From assembly GCF_002221525.1 (NCBI RefSeq), contig NZ_CP011029.1, forward strand, positions 682,001 through 746,000: a DNA stretch of 64,000 bases, given 5' to 3'. Position numbers and translations under genes: made by a program. Below the pieces are notes generated by a model. That model saw nothing but the letters and a program-made list of their open reading frames with translations. It made no database searches and had not been told where the DNA came from. Source of the stretch: Pseudoalteromonas espejiana DSM 9414. GTDB lineage: Bacteria > Pseudomonadota > Gammaproteobacteria > Enterobacterales > Alteromonadaceae. Each line of letters opens with the position of its first letter. The first letter of the stretch is position 1. Below, piece after piece: positions 53,704-62,297 of the stretch.

Positions 53704-55026
53704 ATGAAATTACTACCTACAGCTAAATTTTTAAACATAACGTTATTTTGCACTGCCGCATTGAGTGCAAGTGTTGTTGTGCCAAGTACATTAAGCCTAG
53801 TGCCAGGGCTAAACGTAGCCACTGCACATGCAGAGCAAAAAACAAAGCGTGTACCCGCACTGCGTGAAAAGGTTTATAGCCAGCTTGCTCGAGCGCAAAA
53901 ACTCGCTGACGATGGCGATGTTAAAGCAGGCCTTGAAGCGCTTAATAGCATTGAAGAGCGAGCTTCAAGCATGAACTCGTACGAAATTGCAATGATGCAT
54001 AATTTTTACGGCTTTATTTATTACAACGAAAACGACCTACCTAAAGCCATTGCCTCGTTTGAAAAAGTAGTTGCAGAGGAAGTCATTCCTGAGTCACTTC
54101 GTTTAAGCACTACATTTAGCTTAGCGCAATTGGCAATGGCCAATAGTGACTATAAAAAGGTAATTGCGTTTTTAGATAAATGGGATTCAATAAATACTAA
54201 ACCTAAAACAGAAGGTTACTATTTATTAAGAGCACAAACGTATTATCAGCTAAAAGATTACCAAAAAGGGCTGGAGTATATTACTCAAGTTATTTCACTA
54301 AGTGACAGCGAAGGTAAAACCCCTAAAGAAAACTGGCTAGTATTACAACGTGCTATGTACTACTCACTTAATCAAACTGACAAAGTAGTCGCTGTACTTG
54401 AACGTATGGTAAAGCTATATAATAAGCCTGAGTATTGGGTTCAGCTAGCTGGAATGTATGGCGAAACGGGCAAAGAAAAACAACAATTAGCAGTGATTGA
54501 ATCAGCTTATCAACAAGGTTTTGTAACTTCTAAGTCTGATTTACGCCAGCTTGCTCAAGTTTATTTATACAATGGCTTAGCGTTTAAAGCTGCAGTTGTT
54601 ATGAGCGAAGCTATTGATAAAGGTATTGCTGACAAAACAGCAAAAAACTACGCGTTTGTAGCCGAGGCAATGATTCAAGCGAAAGAAGATGAAAAATCTA
54701 TTACCTACTTTGCAAAAGCGGCTGATTTATCAGAGCACGGTAAATACGAACAACGCCTAGCAGAAGTGTTTGTTAACACAGAGCAATATGAAGAAGCCGC
54801 CGATGCTGCACGTAAAGCACTAGATAAAGGCGGTCTTGATTTTGAATCAAATGCATTTGTTGCCTTAGGTATGGCTCAGTACAACATGCAAAATTTTGAT
54901 GCGTCAATTTTAGCGTTTGAGCAGGCAGAAAAACATAAAAAATCTCAGCGTTTAGCACAGCAGTGGATCAAATATGTAAAGCGTGAAAAAGTGCATGCAG
55001 AAACTCTCAAAACAGCTTTATTTTAA
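53704..55026 (+). CDS. Periplasmic tetratricopeptide-repeat protein of the TonB2 module
   Basis: A 440-residue protein with a long signal peptide (about 1-45, ending AHAEQ). Helical TPR-like repeats fill the rest (AQKLADDGDVKAGLEALNSI, NENDLPKAIASFEKVV, YQLKDYQKGLEYITQVI, YNMQNFDASILAFEQAEKH). The same gene closes the tonB2 operon in many Vibrio and Alteromonadales. Its function is not settled; a scaffold for the TonB complex is a reasonable inference. It is followed by a strong terminator. Confidence 0.9.
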   Translation: MKLLPTAKFLNITLFCTAALSASVVVPSTLSLVPGLNVATAHAEQKTKRVPALREKVYSQLARAQKLADDGDVKAGLEALNSIEERASSMNSYEIAMMHNFYGFIYYNENDLPKAIASFEKVVAEEVIPESLRLSTTFSLAQLAMANSDYKKVIAFLDKWDSINTKPKTEGYYLLRAQTYYQLKDYQKGLEYITQVISLSDSEGKTPKENWLVLQRAMYYSLNQTDKVVAVLERMVKLYNKPEYWVQLAGMYGETGKEKQQLAVIESAYQQGFVTSKSDLRQLAQVYLYNGLAFKAAVVMSEAIDKGIADKTAKNYAFVAEAMIQAKEDEKSITYFAKAADLSEHGKYEQRLAEVFVNTEQYEEAADAARKALDKGGLDFESNAFVALGMAQYNMQNFDASILAFEQAEKHKKSQRLAQQWIKYVKREKVHAETLKTALF

Positions 55027-55089
55027 ATTTTAAAGCGCTTTACTCATTGAAAAGTAACGCGTGTAAAACCATTTCATAATCGCAACACC

Positions 55090-55114
55090 AAAACCGCCTC
55101 AGGGCGGTTTTTTT
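55090..55114 (+). terminator. Intrinsic terminator of the TonB2 operon
   Basis: AAAACCGCC, loop TCAGG, GCGGTTTT followed by further Ts, about 65 bp after the TPR stop codon. Confidence 0.9.
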
Positions 55115-55158
55115 CGTCGTTAAAACTATTTAAGCCGTTGATTTTAAGTTGGTTACCA

Positions 55159-55202
55159 TTGTCATCTTATGGTTATCAAACTGTAACTACTTTGTCATAA
55201 GT
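55159..55202 (+). promoter_or_regulatory. Tandem Pho boxes: four PhoB-like half-sites at 11-bp spacing
   Basis: TTGTCAT (55159), TGGTTAT (55170), CTGTAAC (55181) and TTGTCAT (55192) are direct repeats at exactly 11-bp intervals, each followed by four mostly AT bases. This matches the PhoB site (CTGTCAT plus a 4-bp AT spacer, repeated). A TATTGT -10 box starts 10 bases after the last half-site, the usual geometry for PhoB-activated promoters. It lies about 130 bp before the lipoprotein gene. Confidence 0.75.
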
Positions 55203-55208
55203 CTCCCG

Positions 55209-55214
55209 TATTGT
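55209..55214 (+). promoter_or_regulatory. -10 box of the PhoB-type promoter
   Basis: TATTGT, matching TATAAT at 4 of 6 positions, lies 10 bases after the last PhoB half-site. The half-site stands where a -35 would be. Confidence 0.55.
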
Positions 55215-55328
55215 ACTTCGTATTCGATAACTCAAGTGACCTTAATGCATGAGTATCGTGCCTTAAAGTGACTTAAGTTATTACTTAAAGCGCTAACACA
55301 ATAATTAAATACTTTTACGGAGTGAACA

Positions 55329-56936
55329 ATGAAATTATCTGGCTTATTCAAAATCAGCTTAGTGGCTACAGCAATAACATTGGCTGGTTGTGGCGGTGGT
55401 GATATTAACGTTACACCTACAACAGTTGATAACAGTGTAGACAATTCAGTGACTAACCCAGGTGGTGATAATGGTGGCGATACAATAAGTTGCGCCACAT
55501 ACACATTAGATGGGGCTACATTTACAGGTGAAGCAGAAGGCGTTAACTGTTTATACAGCCAAGCATTTGCAAGTAATGCAAAAGAAATTACTAGCTCTTT
55601 TGTTATCCCTGCGCTAGACGATGGCGGTGCTCATGTATTTGAAGGTGCTTTATTTATAGGTGACGATGTAGACACATCTACTGGTGCTACTATTGATGTT
55701 AATGGCCCAACATTATCTATTGAAGCAGGCGCTACCATTGCGTTTACCAAGCCAGAGAGTTTTATTCGTATTGCACGCGGAGCAAATATTGAAGCAATTG
55801 GTGAAGTAGATAAGCCAATTATTTTCACAAGTATCAAAGAAGTTGATGGTGATGATTCAACAACCGCTCAAATTGGGGATTGGGGTGGTGTTCAGGTAAA
55901 TGGACGTGGCCATTCTATTCGTTGTACAGCGACAGCAGCGGCACAAGATATGTGTAACCACTCAGCTGAAGGTATTGTATCTTATTACGGTGGTAATGAC
56001 CCGCAAGATAGTAGCGGTATTCTTAAGCATATTGTTATTAAGTATGCAGGATTTGGTGTTGAAGGTGATGAGCTAAATGGTTTAACACTAAATGCTGTTG
56101 GCTCAGGCACAATAATTGATTATGTGCATGTACATAATGGTTTTGATGATGGGATAGAGCTTTTTGGTGGAAGCGTTAACCTTAAACACATTGTTGTTAC
56201 TGATACAGGCGATGATGGTATTGACTGGGATGAGGGTTGGAAAGGCTATGGACAGTACATTCTTGTCCGTTCAAATGAATATGGAAATCATGGTTTTGAA
56301 ACAGATGGCGCAAAAGTTGATCCATTATCTGCAGACGCACAAGATTTAGTAACGACTGTTTCTAACCCAACTATTGCTAATGCAACCGTTGTTACTACTG
56401 GTGACCAAGGTGCTGAAGGGCGTCGTACTGGTGCCGGTATGGAAATGAAAGAATGGGGTAAAGCGCAATTAGCTAACATGTTGTTTGTAAACTCATCATC
56501 TGTAGATGGTGCTGGCTGTTTTGATTTATATAATGAAAAAGATAAATCAGGAGATGCTGGTGTGCATGCCAATGCAAACAACGGTGATATCGCATTTATG
56601 AGTTCAATATTTGCGTGTGGTAAGAATTTTGAAAACGCAAATACTCCTTTAACTGGTGCGTTAGCAAGCTTTGATATCAATACCTGGTTTACTGGTGGCG
56701 AAAATAACCAACTGATTGGTTTTGTTGATTTTGCAAATGTGCTTGGTGCTGATGGTGTTTCAACTGCAGCAACTATTACAGATTCACAAGGTGCTGCGGT
56801 AGCTACAACAGCGAAAGACATGAGTGAAGTTGACACTTTCTTTACTAACGCAGGCTACATTGGTGCACTTAAAGAAGGTGAATCAAGTGAATGGGCTGAT
56901 TTTGTAGCTGCATCTTTACAACGCGCTAGTAATTAA
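55329..56936 (+). CDS. Predicted surface or outer-membrane lipoprotein with parallel beta-helix repeats
   Basis: A 535-residue protein with a lipoprotein signal (ITLAGCGGG, lipidated Cys21) and an Asp/Asn/Gly-rich linker. Then come repeated short strands typical of a right-handed beta-helix: PTLSIEAGATIAFTKPES, IGDWGGVQVNGRGHSI, LKHIVIKYAGFGVEG, IIDYVHVHNGFDDGIELFGG, LKHIVVTDTGDDGIDWDEG. Many Asp/Gly turns could bind calcium or a ligand. Related proteins, often mislabelled as multidrug transporters, sit beside TonB receptors. A Pho-box promoter precedes it and a receptor gene follows, so a substrate-capture role under phosphate starvation is inferred. The function is not established. Confidence 0.75.
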   Translation: MKLSGLFKISLVATAITLAGCGGGDINVTPTTVDNSVDNSVTNPGGDNGGDTISCATYTLDGATFTGEAEGVNCLYSQAFASNAKEITSSFVIPALDDGGAHVFEGALFIGDDVDTSTGATIDVNGPTLSIEAGATIAFTKPESFIRIARGANIEAIGEVDKPIIFTSIKEVDGDDSTTAQIGDWGGVQVNGRGHSIRCTATAAAQDMCNHSAEGIVSYYGGNDPQDSSGILKHIVIKYAGFGVEGDELNGLTLNAVGSGTIIDYVHVHNGFDDGIELFGGSVNLKHIVVTDTGDDGIDWDEGWKGYGQYILVRSNEYGNHGFETDGAKVDPLSADAQDLVTTVSNPTIANATVVTTGDQGAEGRRTGAGMEMKEWGKAQLANMLFVNSSSVDGAGCFDLYNEKDKSGDAGVHANANNGDIAFMSSIFACGKNFENANTPLTGALASFDINTWFTGGENNQLIGFVDFANVLGADGVSTAATITDSQGAAVATTAKDMSEVDTFFTNAGYIGALKEGESSEWADFVAASLQRASN

Positions 56937-56956
56937 TCTAGACCGGCTCTAATTAT

Positions 56957-56978
56957 AAGGCGCTATGGCGCCTTTTTT
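56957..56978 (+). terminator. Intrinsic terminator between the lipoprotein and receptor genes
   Basis: AAGGCGC, loop TATG, GCGCCTT and six Ts, 20 bp after the lipoprotein stop and 31 bp before the receptor start. It may only partly terminate, giving a lower receptor level. Confidence 0.82.
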
Positions 56979-57008
56979 AAGGGAATTTTAGGTTTAGAGG
57001 ATATAAAT

Positions 57009-59732
57009 ATGAAACATCAAAAGCAGTTTAAAACTAATCTAATAACGTTATCTCTGCTCTCCCTTTTTTCTTCATTTAATTCTTTCGCTGAACAGGCACA
57101 AGAAATAATCAATGAAGAAGCGATAGAAGAAGTTGTTGCAACAGGTACACGCCTTAAAGGCAGTGCTAGTGCCGTAATTGATGAACGTAAAAACCAGGCA
57201 TTTGTTGCTGATATAATGGGTTCAGAGCAAATATCTAGAACAGGTGATAGCGATGCCGCTTCTGCACTTCGCCGTGTTACAGGCTTATCGTTAGTTAACG
57301 ATAAGTTTATTTATGTACGCGGTTTAGGTGAGCGTTACTCAAGCGTGCGTTTAAATGGCGCGGTTGTTCCAAGCCCAGATCTGACTCGAAATGTAATTCC
57401 ACTTGATATTTTCCCATCAAGTATTATTGAATCTTTAGCTGTTCAAAAAGCCTATTCGCCTAATATGCCTGCGGCTTTTGGTGGTGGTGACGTTAATATC
57501 AGAACTAAAAGCATTCCAAGTGATACTTTATTTAAAATTGAGATTGGTGCTAGCTATAAAGATACAAACGATGAAGGCTACACATACAATGGTGGCAGTG
57601 ACGACTGGTTAGGTAAAGATGATGGTACACGCGCATTACCAGGAGCCGTTAAAACGGCGCTCAATACCTATATCAATGGCTTGTCTGATATCTCATACAG
57701 AAATATAAGAGATGTCGAGTCAAGACGTCAGGGGGCTGATATTGGTCAAGCAGCTGCAATAGACTTAAATAAAAGTTTATCAAAAGCACTACCAAGAGAT
57801 TTTGGTTTAGAAAAAGAAAGCTTAAACCCTGATGCAGGCATTAAAGCTGTTTATGGCGACCGATTTGATAACTTATTTGGCCTAGACGGATCTTTTGGTT
57901 TTTTAGCATCAGTTGCTTATGAAAATGAATGGTCTAATGCAGAGAAGTTTAGCGCAGTACTTTCATCTGTTGACGCATCTGAATCTGAATGTTCAAAAGA
58001 TGACTTTACTTGTTACTCTGCTACAGAGAAAGAAGTATCAACCAAGCATAATATAAAATTAAATAGCTCTCTAAATTTAGGTTATAAAATTGGTGGCCAT
58101 GATTTAACAGCTACCTATATGATGCTACGAGATACTGAAGATGAAGCTTCTGTTGCGCTTTACCAAGAGCCTTCAAAGTCATTAAGCATTGATGCTGGGC
58201 AATTACAGCGAAGCCACTTAACCTCTTTTGAAGAACGGGAACTTGAAATACTTCAACTTCGTGGAATGCATAATTTAGAGTGGAGTTTTCTTGAAGGTGT
58301 TGGTGTAGATTGGCAGTACACTGATTCAACAGCGACGACGAGTATACCTGGCGAGCTTGAAGTAACGGTGCGTGATGAGTACGCCGATGGCGAATATCAA
58401 CGTACTTTTTATAATGGTAGCTTAGGTGGCAACCCTTATTTGTATCGATTTGTTGAGCTAGAAGACGATGTAGAAAACTGGGGCGTTAATATTAACAAAG
58501 TTTTTTACTTTGATAACGCCGAAGTTGAAATTGCGGGTGGCGGCTATTTTGTTGAAAAAACGCGTGATTATCGCACAGACTTTTTTAACTATCGTTTTAG
58601 CCAAACACAGTCTTTAGATTTAGCACAAAGTGAAGAAGAAGCGCTGTCAATTGGTAGTTTCTTTGCAAATGATGCTGTGATCGATTCAACGGATGTAGAG
58701 TTATTGTTTCAAGAACCTACAGCCGATGATTACTTAGCAGCGCAAATGATTGATGCTTATTACGGCTCTTTTGATATCACTTTTGCTCAAGATTGGCGTT
58801 TAAGTGGTGGTGTGCGTTACGAGGACTTCCGCCAAGTTGCTCTCGCTTTTTCTCGCTCAGCATTCGATCCTGCTTTATTGGCCGATAAATTAAGTGCAGA
58901 TGCGATAAAACAAGCAAGTGTGATGGAAGATGAGTATTTTACTTCATTATCCATGACATATAGTCAGCAGTCGTACCAGGTTCGTTTTGGTTATGGCAGC
59001 ACGGTTGTTCGTCCTGACTTGCGTGAGCTAAGCCCTGTTCAATTCCAAGATCCGTTGACCGGTTATCGAACGCTTGGTAATCCATTCTTAGAATCTAGTT
59101 ACCTAGATAACTTTGATGCACGTATCGAATTTTATATGGACAATGGTGATAACTACTCAGTTGGCGCATTCTATAAAGATATAGATAACCCAATCGAAGC
59201 ATTATTAACCGAAAGTGACGGCCGTTTTACGCTGCAGTTTGACAATGCAGATACAGCCTATGTTTACGGTATAGAAGCTGAATGGTTAACTGAGTTGCAT
59301 AGTGATTTATTAGGAGGTGCTTTTTTTACTTCTGGTAATTTAACGTTTAGTGATTCAGAAGTTGAAATTGCACAAGAGCAGCGCGCCGACCTTACTAATC
59401 TAAAGCGACGTATGACTGGCCACTCAAAGTATGTTGCCAACTTACAATTGAATTACGATTCGCATGATGGCATGCACCAAGCTTCAGTTATTTATAACGT
59501 ATTTGGTGACCGTATTTTAGCTGCGGGTGTTAACAACTTTGATGACGCTTACGAACAACCTTTAAACTCGTTAGACATGGTTTATAGTTACTACCCAACG
59601 TTCAATACTACATTAACACTTAAAGTGAAAAATATGTTGGGACAAAACTTTGAAGTAGAACAAAATGATGTGTTAATTCGTTCTCAAGAAACGCCTAGAG
59701 AGCTGAGTTTAAGCTTTAGTTATGAGTTTTAA
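57009..59732 (+). CDS. TonB-dependent receptor, probable partner of the upstream lipoprotein
   Basis: A 907-residue outer-membrane transporter. A signal peptide (1-27, ending SFA) is followed by a TonB-box-like IEEVVATGTRLKG, then the plug (about 60-190: QISRTGDSDAASALRRVTGLS, FIYVRGLGERYSSVRLNGAVV, VIPLDIFPSSIIESLAVQKAYSPNMPAAFGGG, split here) and a long barrel ending RELSLSFSYEF. The RGLGERYSSVRLNG plug type is seen in large receptors for polymers or peptides rather than classical siderophores. It is probably expressed from the Pho-box promoter through a partial terminator. The substrate is unknown; a phosphorus compound is the working guess. Confidence 0.88.
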   Translation: MKHQKQFKTNLITLSLLSLFSSFNSFAEQAQEIINEEAIEEVVATGTRLKGSASAVIDERKNQAFVADIMGSEQISRTGDSDAASALRRVTGLSLVNDKFIYVRGLGERYSSVRLNGAVVPSPDLTRNVIPLDIFPSSIIESLAVQKAYSPNMPAAFGGGDVNIRTKSIPSDTLFKIEIGASYKDTNDEGYTYNGGSDDWLGKDDGTRALPGAVKTALNTYINGLSDISYRNIRDVESRRQGADIGQAAAIDLNKSLSKALPRDFGLEKESLNPDAGIKAVYGDRFDNLFGLDGSFGFLASVAYENEWSNAEKFSAVLSSVDASESECSKDDFTCYSATEKEVSTKHNIKLNSSLNLGYKIGGHDLTATYMMLRDTEDEASVALYQEPSKSLSIDAGQLQRSHLTSFEERELEILQLRGMHNLEWSFLEGVGVDWQYTDSTATTSIPGELEVTVRDEYADGEYQRTFYNGSLGGNPYLYRFVELEDDVENWGVNINKVFYFDNAEVEIAGGGYFVEKTRDYRTDFFNYRFSQTQSLDLAQSEEEALSIGSFFANDAVIDSTDVELLFQEPTADDYLAAQMIDAYYGSFDITFAQDWRLSGGVRYEDFRQVALAFSRSAFDPALLADKLSADAIKQASVMEDEYFTSLSMTYSQQSYQVRFGYGSTVVRPDLRELSPVQFQDPLTGYRTLGNPFLESSYLDNFDARIEFYMDNGDNYSVGAFYKDIDNPIEALLTESDGRFTLQFDNADTAYVYGIEAEWLTELHSDLLGGAFFTSGNLTFSDSEVEIAQEQRADLTNLKRRMTGHSKYVANLQLNYDSHDGMHQASVIYNVFGDRILAAGVNNFDDAYEQPLNSLDMVYSYYPTFNTTLTLKVKNMLGQNFEVEQNDVLIRSQETPRELSLSFSYEF

Positions 59733-59767
59733 ACCCCTCGAACGACTAAAATAAGCCGTTTCAACCT

Positions 59768-59792
59768 AGCCCTGCCATATGCAGGGCTTTTT
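59768..59792 (+). terminator. Intrinsic terminator of the receptor gene
   Basis: AGCCCTGC, loop CATAT, GCAGGGCT and four further Ts, about 35 bp past the stop codon. Confidence 0.88.
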
Positions 59793-60006
59793 ACTACCTC
59801 AGTTTTAAACGCAGTTGTAGTTTAATATTGGTTATATAAATGGCGTTTTTATATCTCTTTTAACTTAAACATCATTTACTTCATACACATACTCTCTCTA
59901 AATCATTTAACTTTAATAACTCTTTAACAAATGACACATAATTTCTGTTTATATTTAACAGACTGTAATTAAGTTTTATAATTTTATTTTAAAAGGAATA
60001 ATATCC

Positions 60007-60354
60007 ATGAATTTAATAAGAAAGGTTATTAGCTCAGTTGTTATAGTTGGTTCTTTTGGTTTTGCGAATGATGCGCTAGCTGCAAGATCATGTTCTGTTA
60101 TTGTTGATGATATCCAGCTAAATCATTCTCAGGTAATTGTGAAAACAACTAATAGTATTACTCACATGGCTAATGACAAGTTAACTTTAGCTTACCAAGA
60201 CACTCAATTTGGCCAGATCTTAGAAAAGCTTGCTGAAGCAAAAAGTTTAGAAACGCCTGTAAAAATTTATATACTTGAGGAGTTTAATGGTGATGATGCG
60301 CGCAGTTGTAGTGATAGCATTACTGACTATATAGGATCAGTTCATCGCATCTAA
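60007..60354 (+). CDS. Small secreted hypothetical protein
   Basis: A 115-residue protein with a signal peptide (about 1-25, FGFANDALAARS). The mature part has two cysteines (SCSVIV near the start, RSCSDS near the end) that could form a disulfide. It is a mixed alpha/beta sequence with IVDDIQLNHSQVIVKTTNS and VKIYILEEFNGDD. I do not recognise a family. It has AAAGGA before the ATG. A hairpin terminator separates it from a second small secreted gene in convergent orientation. Confidence 0.65.
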   Translation: MNLIRKVISSVVIVGSFGFANDALAARSCSVIVDDIQLNHSQVIVKTTNSITHMANDKLTLAYQDTQFGQILEKLAEAKSLETPVKIYILEEFNGDDARSCSDSITDYIGSVHRI

Positions 60355-60367
60355 TGTACTAAATTGT

Positions 60368-60402
60368 TTGTAGCCCTATAATTAGTATAGGGCTACAATT
60401 TT
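60368..60402. terminator. Bidirectional hairpin between two small secreted-protein genes
   Basis: TTGTAGCCCTATA, loop ATTAG and TATAGGGCTACAA form a 13-bp perfect stem followed by a short T-run. It lies between convergent genes. Confidence 0.8.
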
Positions 60403-60407
60403 ATATC

Positions 60408-60827
60408 CTACTGACACTTTATAGTTGCATAAAGTTGATAGCATTGGTTTTTACTACCAGTGCTTTTCATTGTCCATAATTGGTTATACCAATCAAAGTT
60501 ACCATAAGCGCTTTCATCTTCCCCACAAGTAATTGTACTTCCAGAAATTTCTTGGTTATGACCGCGTTCTTCACAAAATTGATTTCCATTTGTAGATCCT
60601 ACGAAAAATGGCTTTAAGTTACCATTTATCCACACTTTTGGGCTGTAATAGGTTGTGGCAGTATTAACTAAGACGCCTTGTCGTTCTTCTATACCAACTT
60701 CAGCACGTGTAAAGGTTACTTGTCCATCTTTATTTAGCGTCATTTCGTTTGCTGAAATCGTTGAGTTTGCAAATACATTAATCGATGTTGAACTTAAAGC
60801 AAGTAGAGCGAAAGTGAGTGTTTTCAT
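60408..60827 (-). CDS. Small secreted cysteine-containing hypothetical protein
   Basis: From ATG 60827 this is a 139-residue precursor with signal peptide MKTLTFALLALSSTSINVFA. Four cysteines (QFCEERG, ITCGED, QCYQLY, terminal KCQ) suggest two disulfides in an exported protein. An in-frame ATG one codon upstream and a much longer frame also exist, but AAAGGA lies correctly for the ATG pair at 60825-60830. No family is recognised. It could be a small adhesive, inhibitory or enzyme-like domain. Confidence 0.62.
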   Translation of the reverse strand: MKTLTFALLALSSTSINVFANSTISANEMTLNKDGQVTFTRAEVGIEERQGVLVNTATTYYSPKVWINGNLKPFFVGSTNGNQFCEERGHNQEISGSTITCGEDESAYGNFDWYNQLWTMKSTGSKNQCYQLYATIKCQ

Positions 60828-61091
60828 CATTTTTCCTTTGGTTAATATAAAATTTAATAAATGTCTGTATTTAATGTTCCTACTAAGCTTGGTCGGTTTA
60901 GGTTTCAACAGGGTGACGCTTTTATTAATGTTTAATTTATCTACTTTTTGTCATATGCCCTTACAGTATGAAAAATATTTAAGTTTCGATTTATTCACTA
61001 GTTTTAGGGCGCTTTGGGTGTTATTTTGGCGTTAATAAAAATTAATTCTCACGCAATGAATTTTAATTTTTAATGTATTAAGGCATCTTTT

Positions 61092-62231
61092 ATGAACCAA
61101 ACAGTGGAACAAACAATGAAAAAAGTAGGATTAGTCGGTTGGCGTGGCATGGTAGGCTCTGTGTTATTAGAACGTATGCAGCAGCAAAGTGATTTTGCAA
61201 ACATCGACACCACCTTTTTCACCACCTCACAAGCTGGGCAACTCGGCCCTGATATTGCGGGCGACGCAAAACCGTTACTAGATGCAAGTGATGTAAATGA
61301 ACTTGCTAAAATGGATATTATTGTTACCTGTCAAGGTGGCGACTACACCAAAGCGGTTTACCCAAAATTACGTGAGTCAGGTTGGGATGGTTATTGGATT
61401 GATGCGGCATCTGCACTGCGTATGGTTGATGACAGCATTATTGTTCTTGACCCTGTAAACAAAGATGTCATTGAGCAAGGTTTAGCGCAAGGCGTTAAAA
61501 CATTTGTAGGCGGTAACTGTACCGTATCGTTAATGTTACTTGCTTTAGGGGGGTTGTTTGAGCAAGACCTAATTGAATGGGTAAGCCCAATGACTTACCA
61601 AGCGGCTTCGGGTGCGGGTGCACGTAATATGAAAGAGCTTATTGCACAAATGGGCGCTATTCATTCAAGTGTTGCCGAGCAACTAGATAACCCAAGTTCA
61701 GCTATTTTAGAAATTGATAAAATAGTGAGCGAAAAAATGGCTTCTAGCGATTTACCACAAGACCAATTTGGCGTGCCGCTTGCGGGTAGCTTAATTCCGT
61801 GGATTGACGTGCCTATGCCAAGTGGCCAGTCTAAAGAAGAGTGGAAAGCACAGGTTGAAGCGAACAAAATTTTAGGCTCTTCTAAGCAGCCGGTACCTAT
61901 TGATGGTTTATGTGTACGCATTGGTGCTATGCGTTGTCATAGCCAAGCGATGACCATTAAATTACGTGAAGATATTAGCGTAGAAAAAATTGAAGAAATT
62001 TTAGCCTCACATAACGAGTGGGTTAAAGTTATTCCAAATGAGCGCGATATCAGTACTACTGACTTATCCCCAGTTAAAGTAACAGGTACGCTCAGTATTC
62101 CTGTTGGCCGAATTCGTAAACTAGCGATGGGTCCTAAATACATTAGTGCATTTACTGTGGGCGATCAGTTGTTATGGGGCGCAGCAGAGCCTCTTCGTCG
62201 TATGCTTCGCATAATTGTAGACGGTGAATAA
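61092..62231 (+). CDS. asd: Aspartate-semialdehyde dehydrogenase
   Basis: NADPH-dependent reduction of aspartyl-4-phosphate, the branch point to lysine/diaminopimelate, threonine and methionine. The protein shows [19 protein letters not shown] (NADP fold), the catalytic Cys143 in [22 protein letters not shown] and a late [12 protein letters not shown] with the catalytic His. The length (379) includes eight N-terminal residues beyond the E. coli type start. ATG at 61116 would give the classical N-terminus, so either start is possible. Confidence 0.95.
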   Translation: MNQTVEQTMKKVGLVGWRGMVGSVLLERMQQQSDFANIDTTFFTTSQAGQLGPDIAGDAKPLLDASDVNELAKMDIIVTCQGGDYTKAVYPKLRESGWDGYWIDAASALRMVDDSIIVLDPVNKDVIEQGLAQGVKTFVGGNCTVSLMLLALGGLFEQDLIEWVSPMTYQAASGAGARNMKELIAQMGAIHSSVAEQLDNPSSAILEIDKIVSEKMASSDLPQDQFGVPLAGSLIPWIDVPMPSGQSKEEWKAQVEANKILGSSKQPVPIDGLCVRIGAMRCHSQAMTIKLREDISVEKIEEILASHNEWVKVIPNERDISTTDLSPVKVTGTLSIPVGRIRKLAMGPKYISAFTVGDQLLWGAAEPLRRMLRIIVDGE

Positions 62232-62255
62232 TTCTTACATTTAAAAGTATGTATT

Positions 62256-62290
62256 TAAAAGGGGTTAGCGTATAGCTAGCCCCTTTTTTA
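62256..62290. terminator. Bidirectional intrinsic terminator
   Basis: AAAAGGGGTTAGC, a 5-base loop and GCTAGCCCCTTTT (one G-T pair) with flanking A and T tracts, between convergent asd and a diguanylate cyclase gene. Confidence 0.88.
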
Positions 62291-62297
62291 ATTAACG

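Larger units (their letters stand above)
55027..55328. other. Intergenic region with terminator, Pho boxes and promoter
   Basis: 302 bp between the TPR gene and the lipoprotein gene. It holds the TPR terminator (55090-55114), four PhoB-like direct repeats (55159-55202), a -10-like TATTGT (55209-55214) and a ~100-base leader ending in a TACGGAG ribosome site. There is no reading frame of interest. Confidence 0.7.

Noticed and set aside
56288..56836. Open frame of 182 codons antisense to the beta-helix lipoprotein
   Set aside because: It is a low-complexity Ser/Ala/Pro/Val-rich shadow of the repetitive sense strand.
60487..60495. ATACCAATC inside the small secreted-protein gene
   Set aside because: Similarity to the element ends after the 9 bases and the position is coding.
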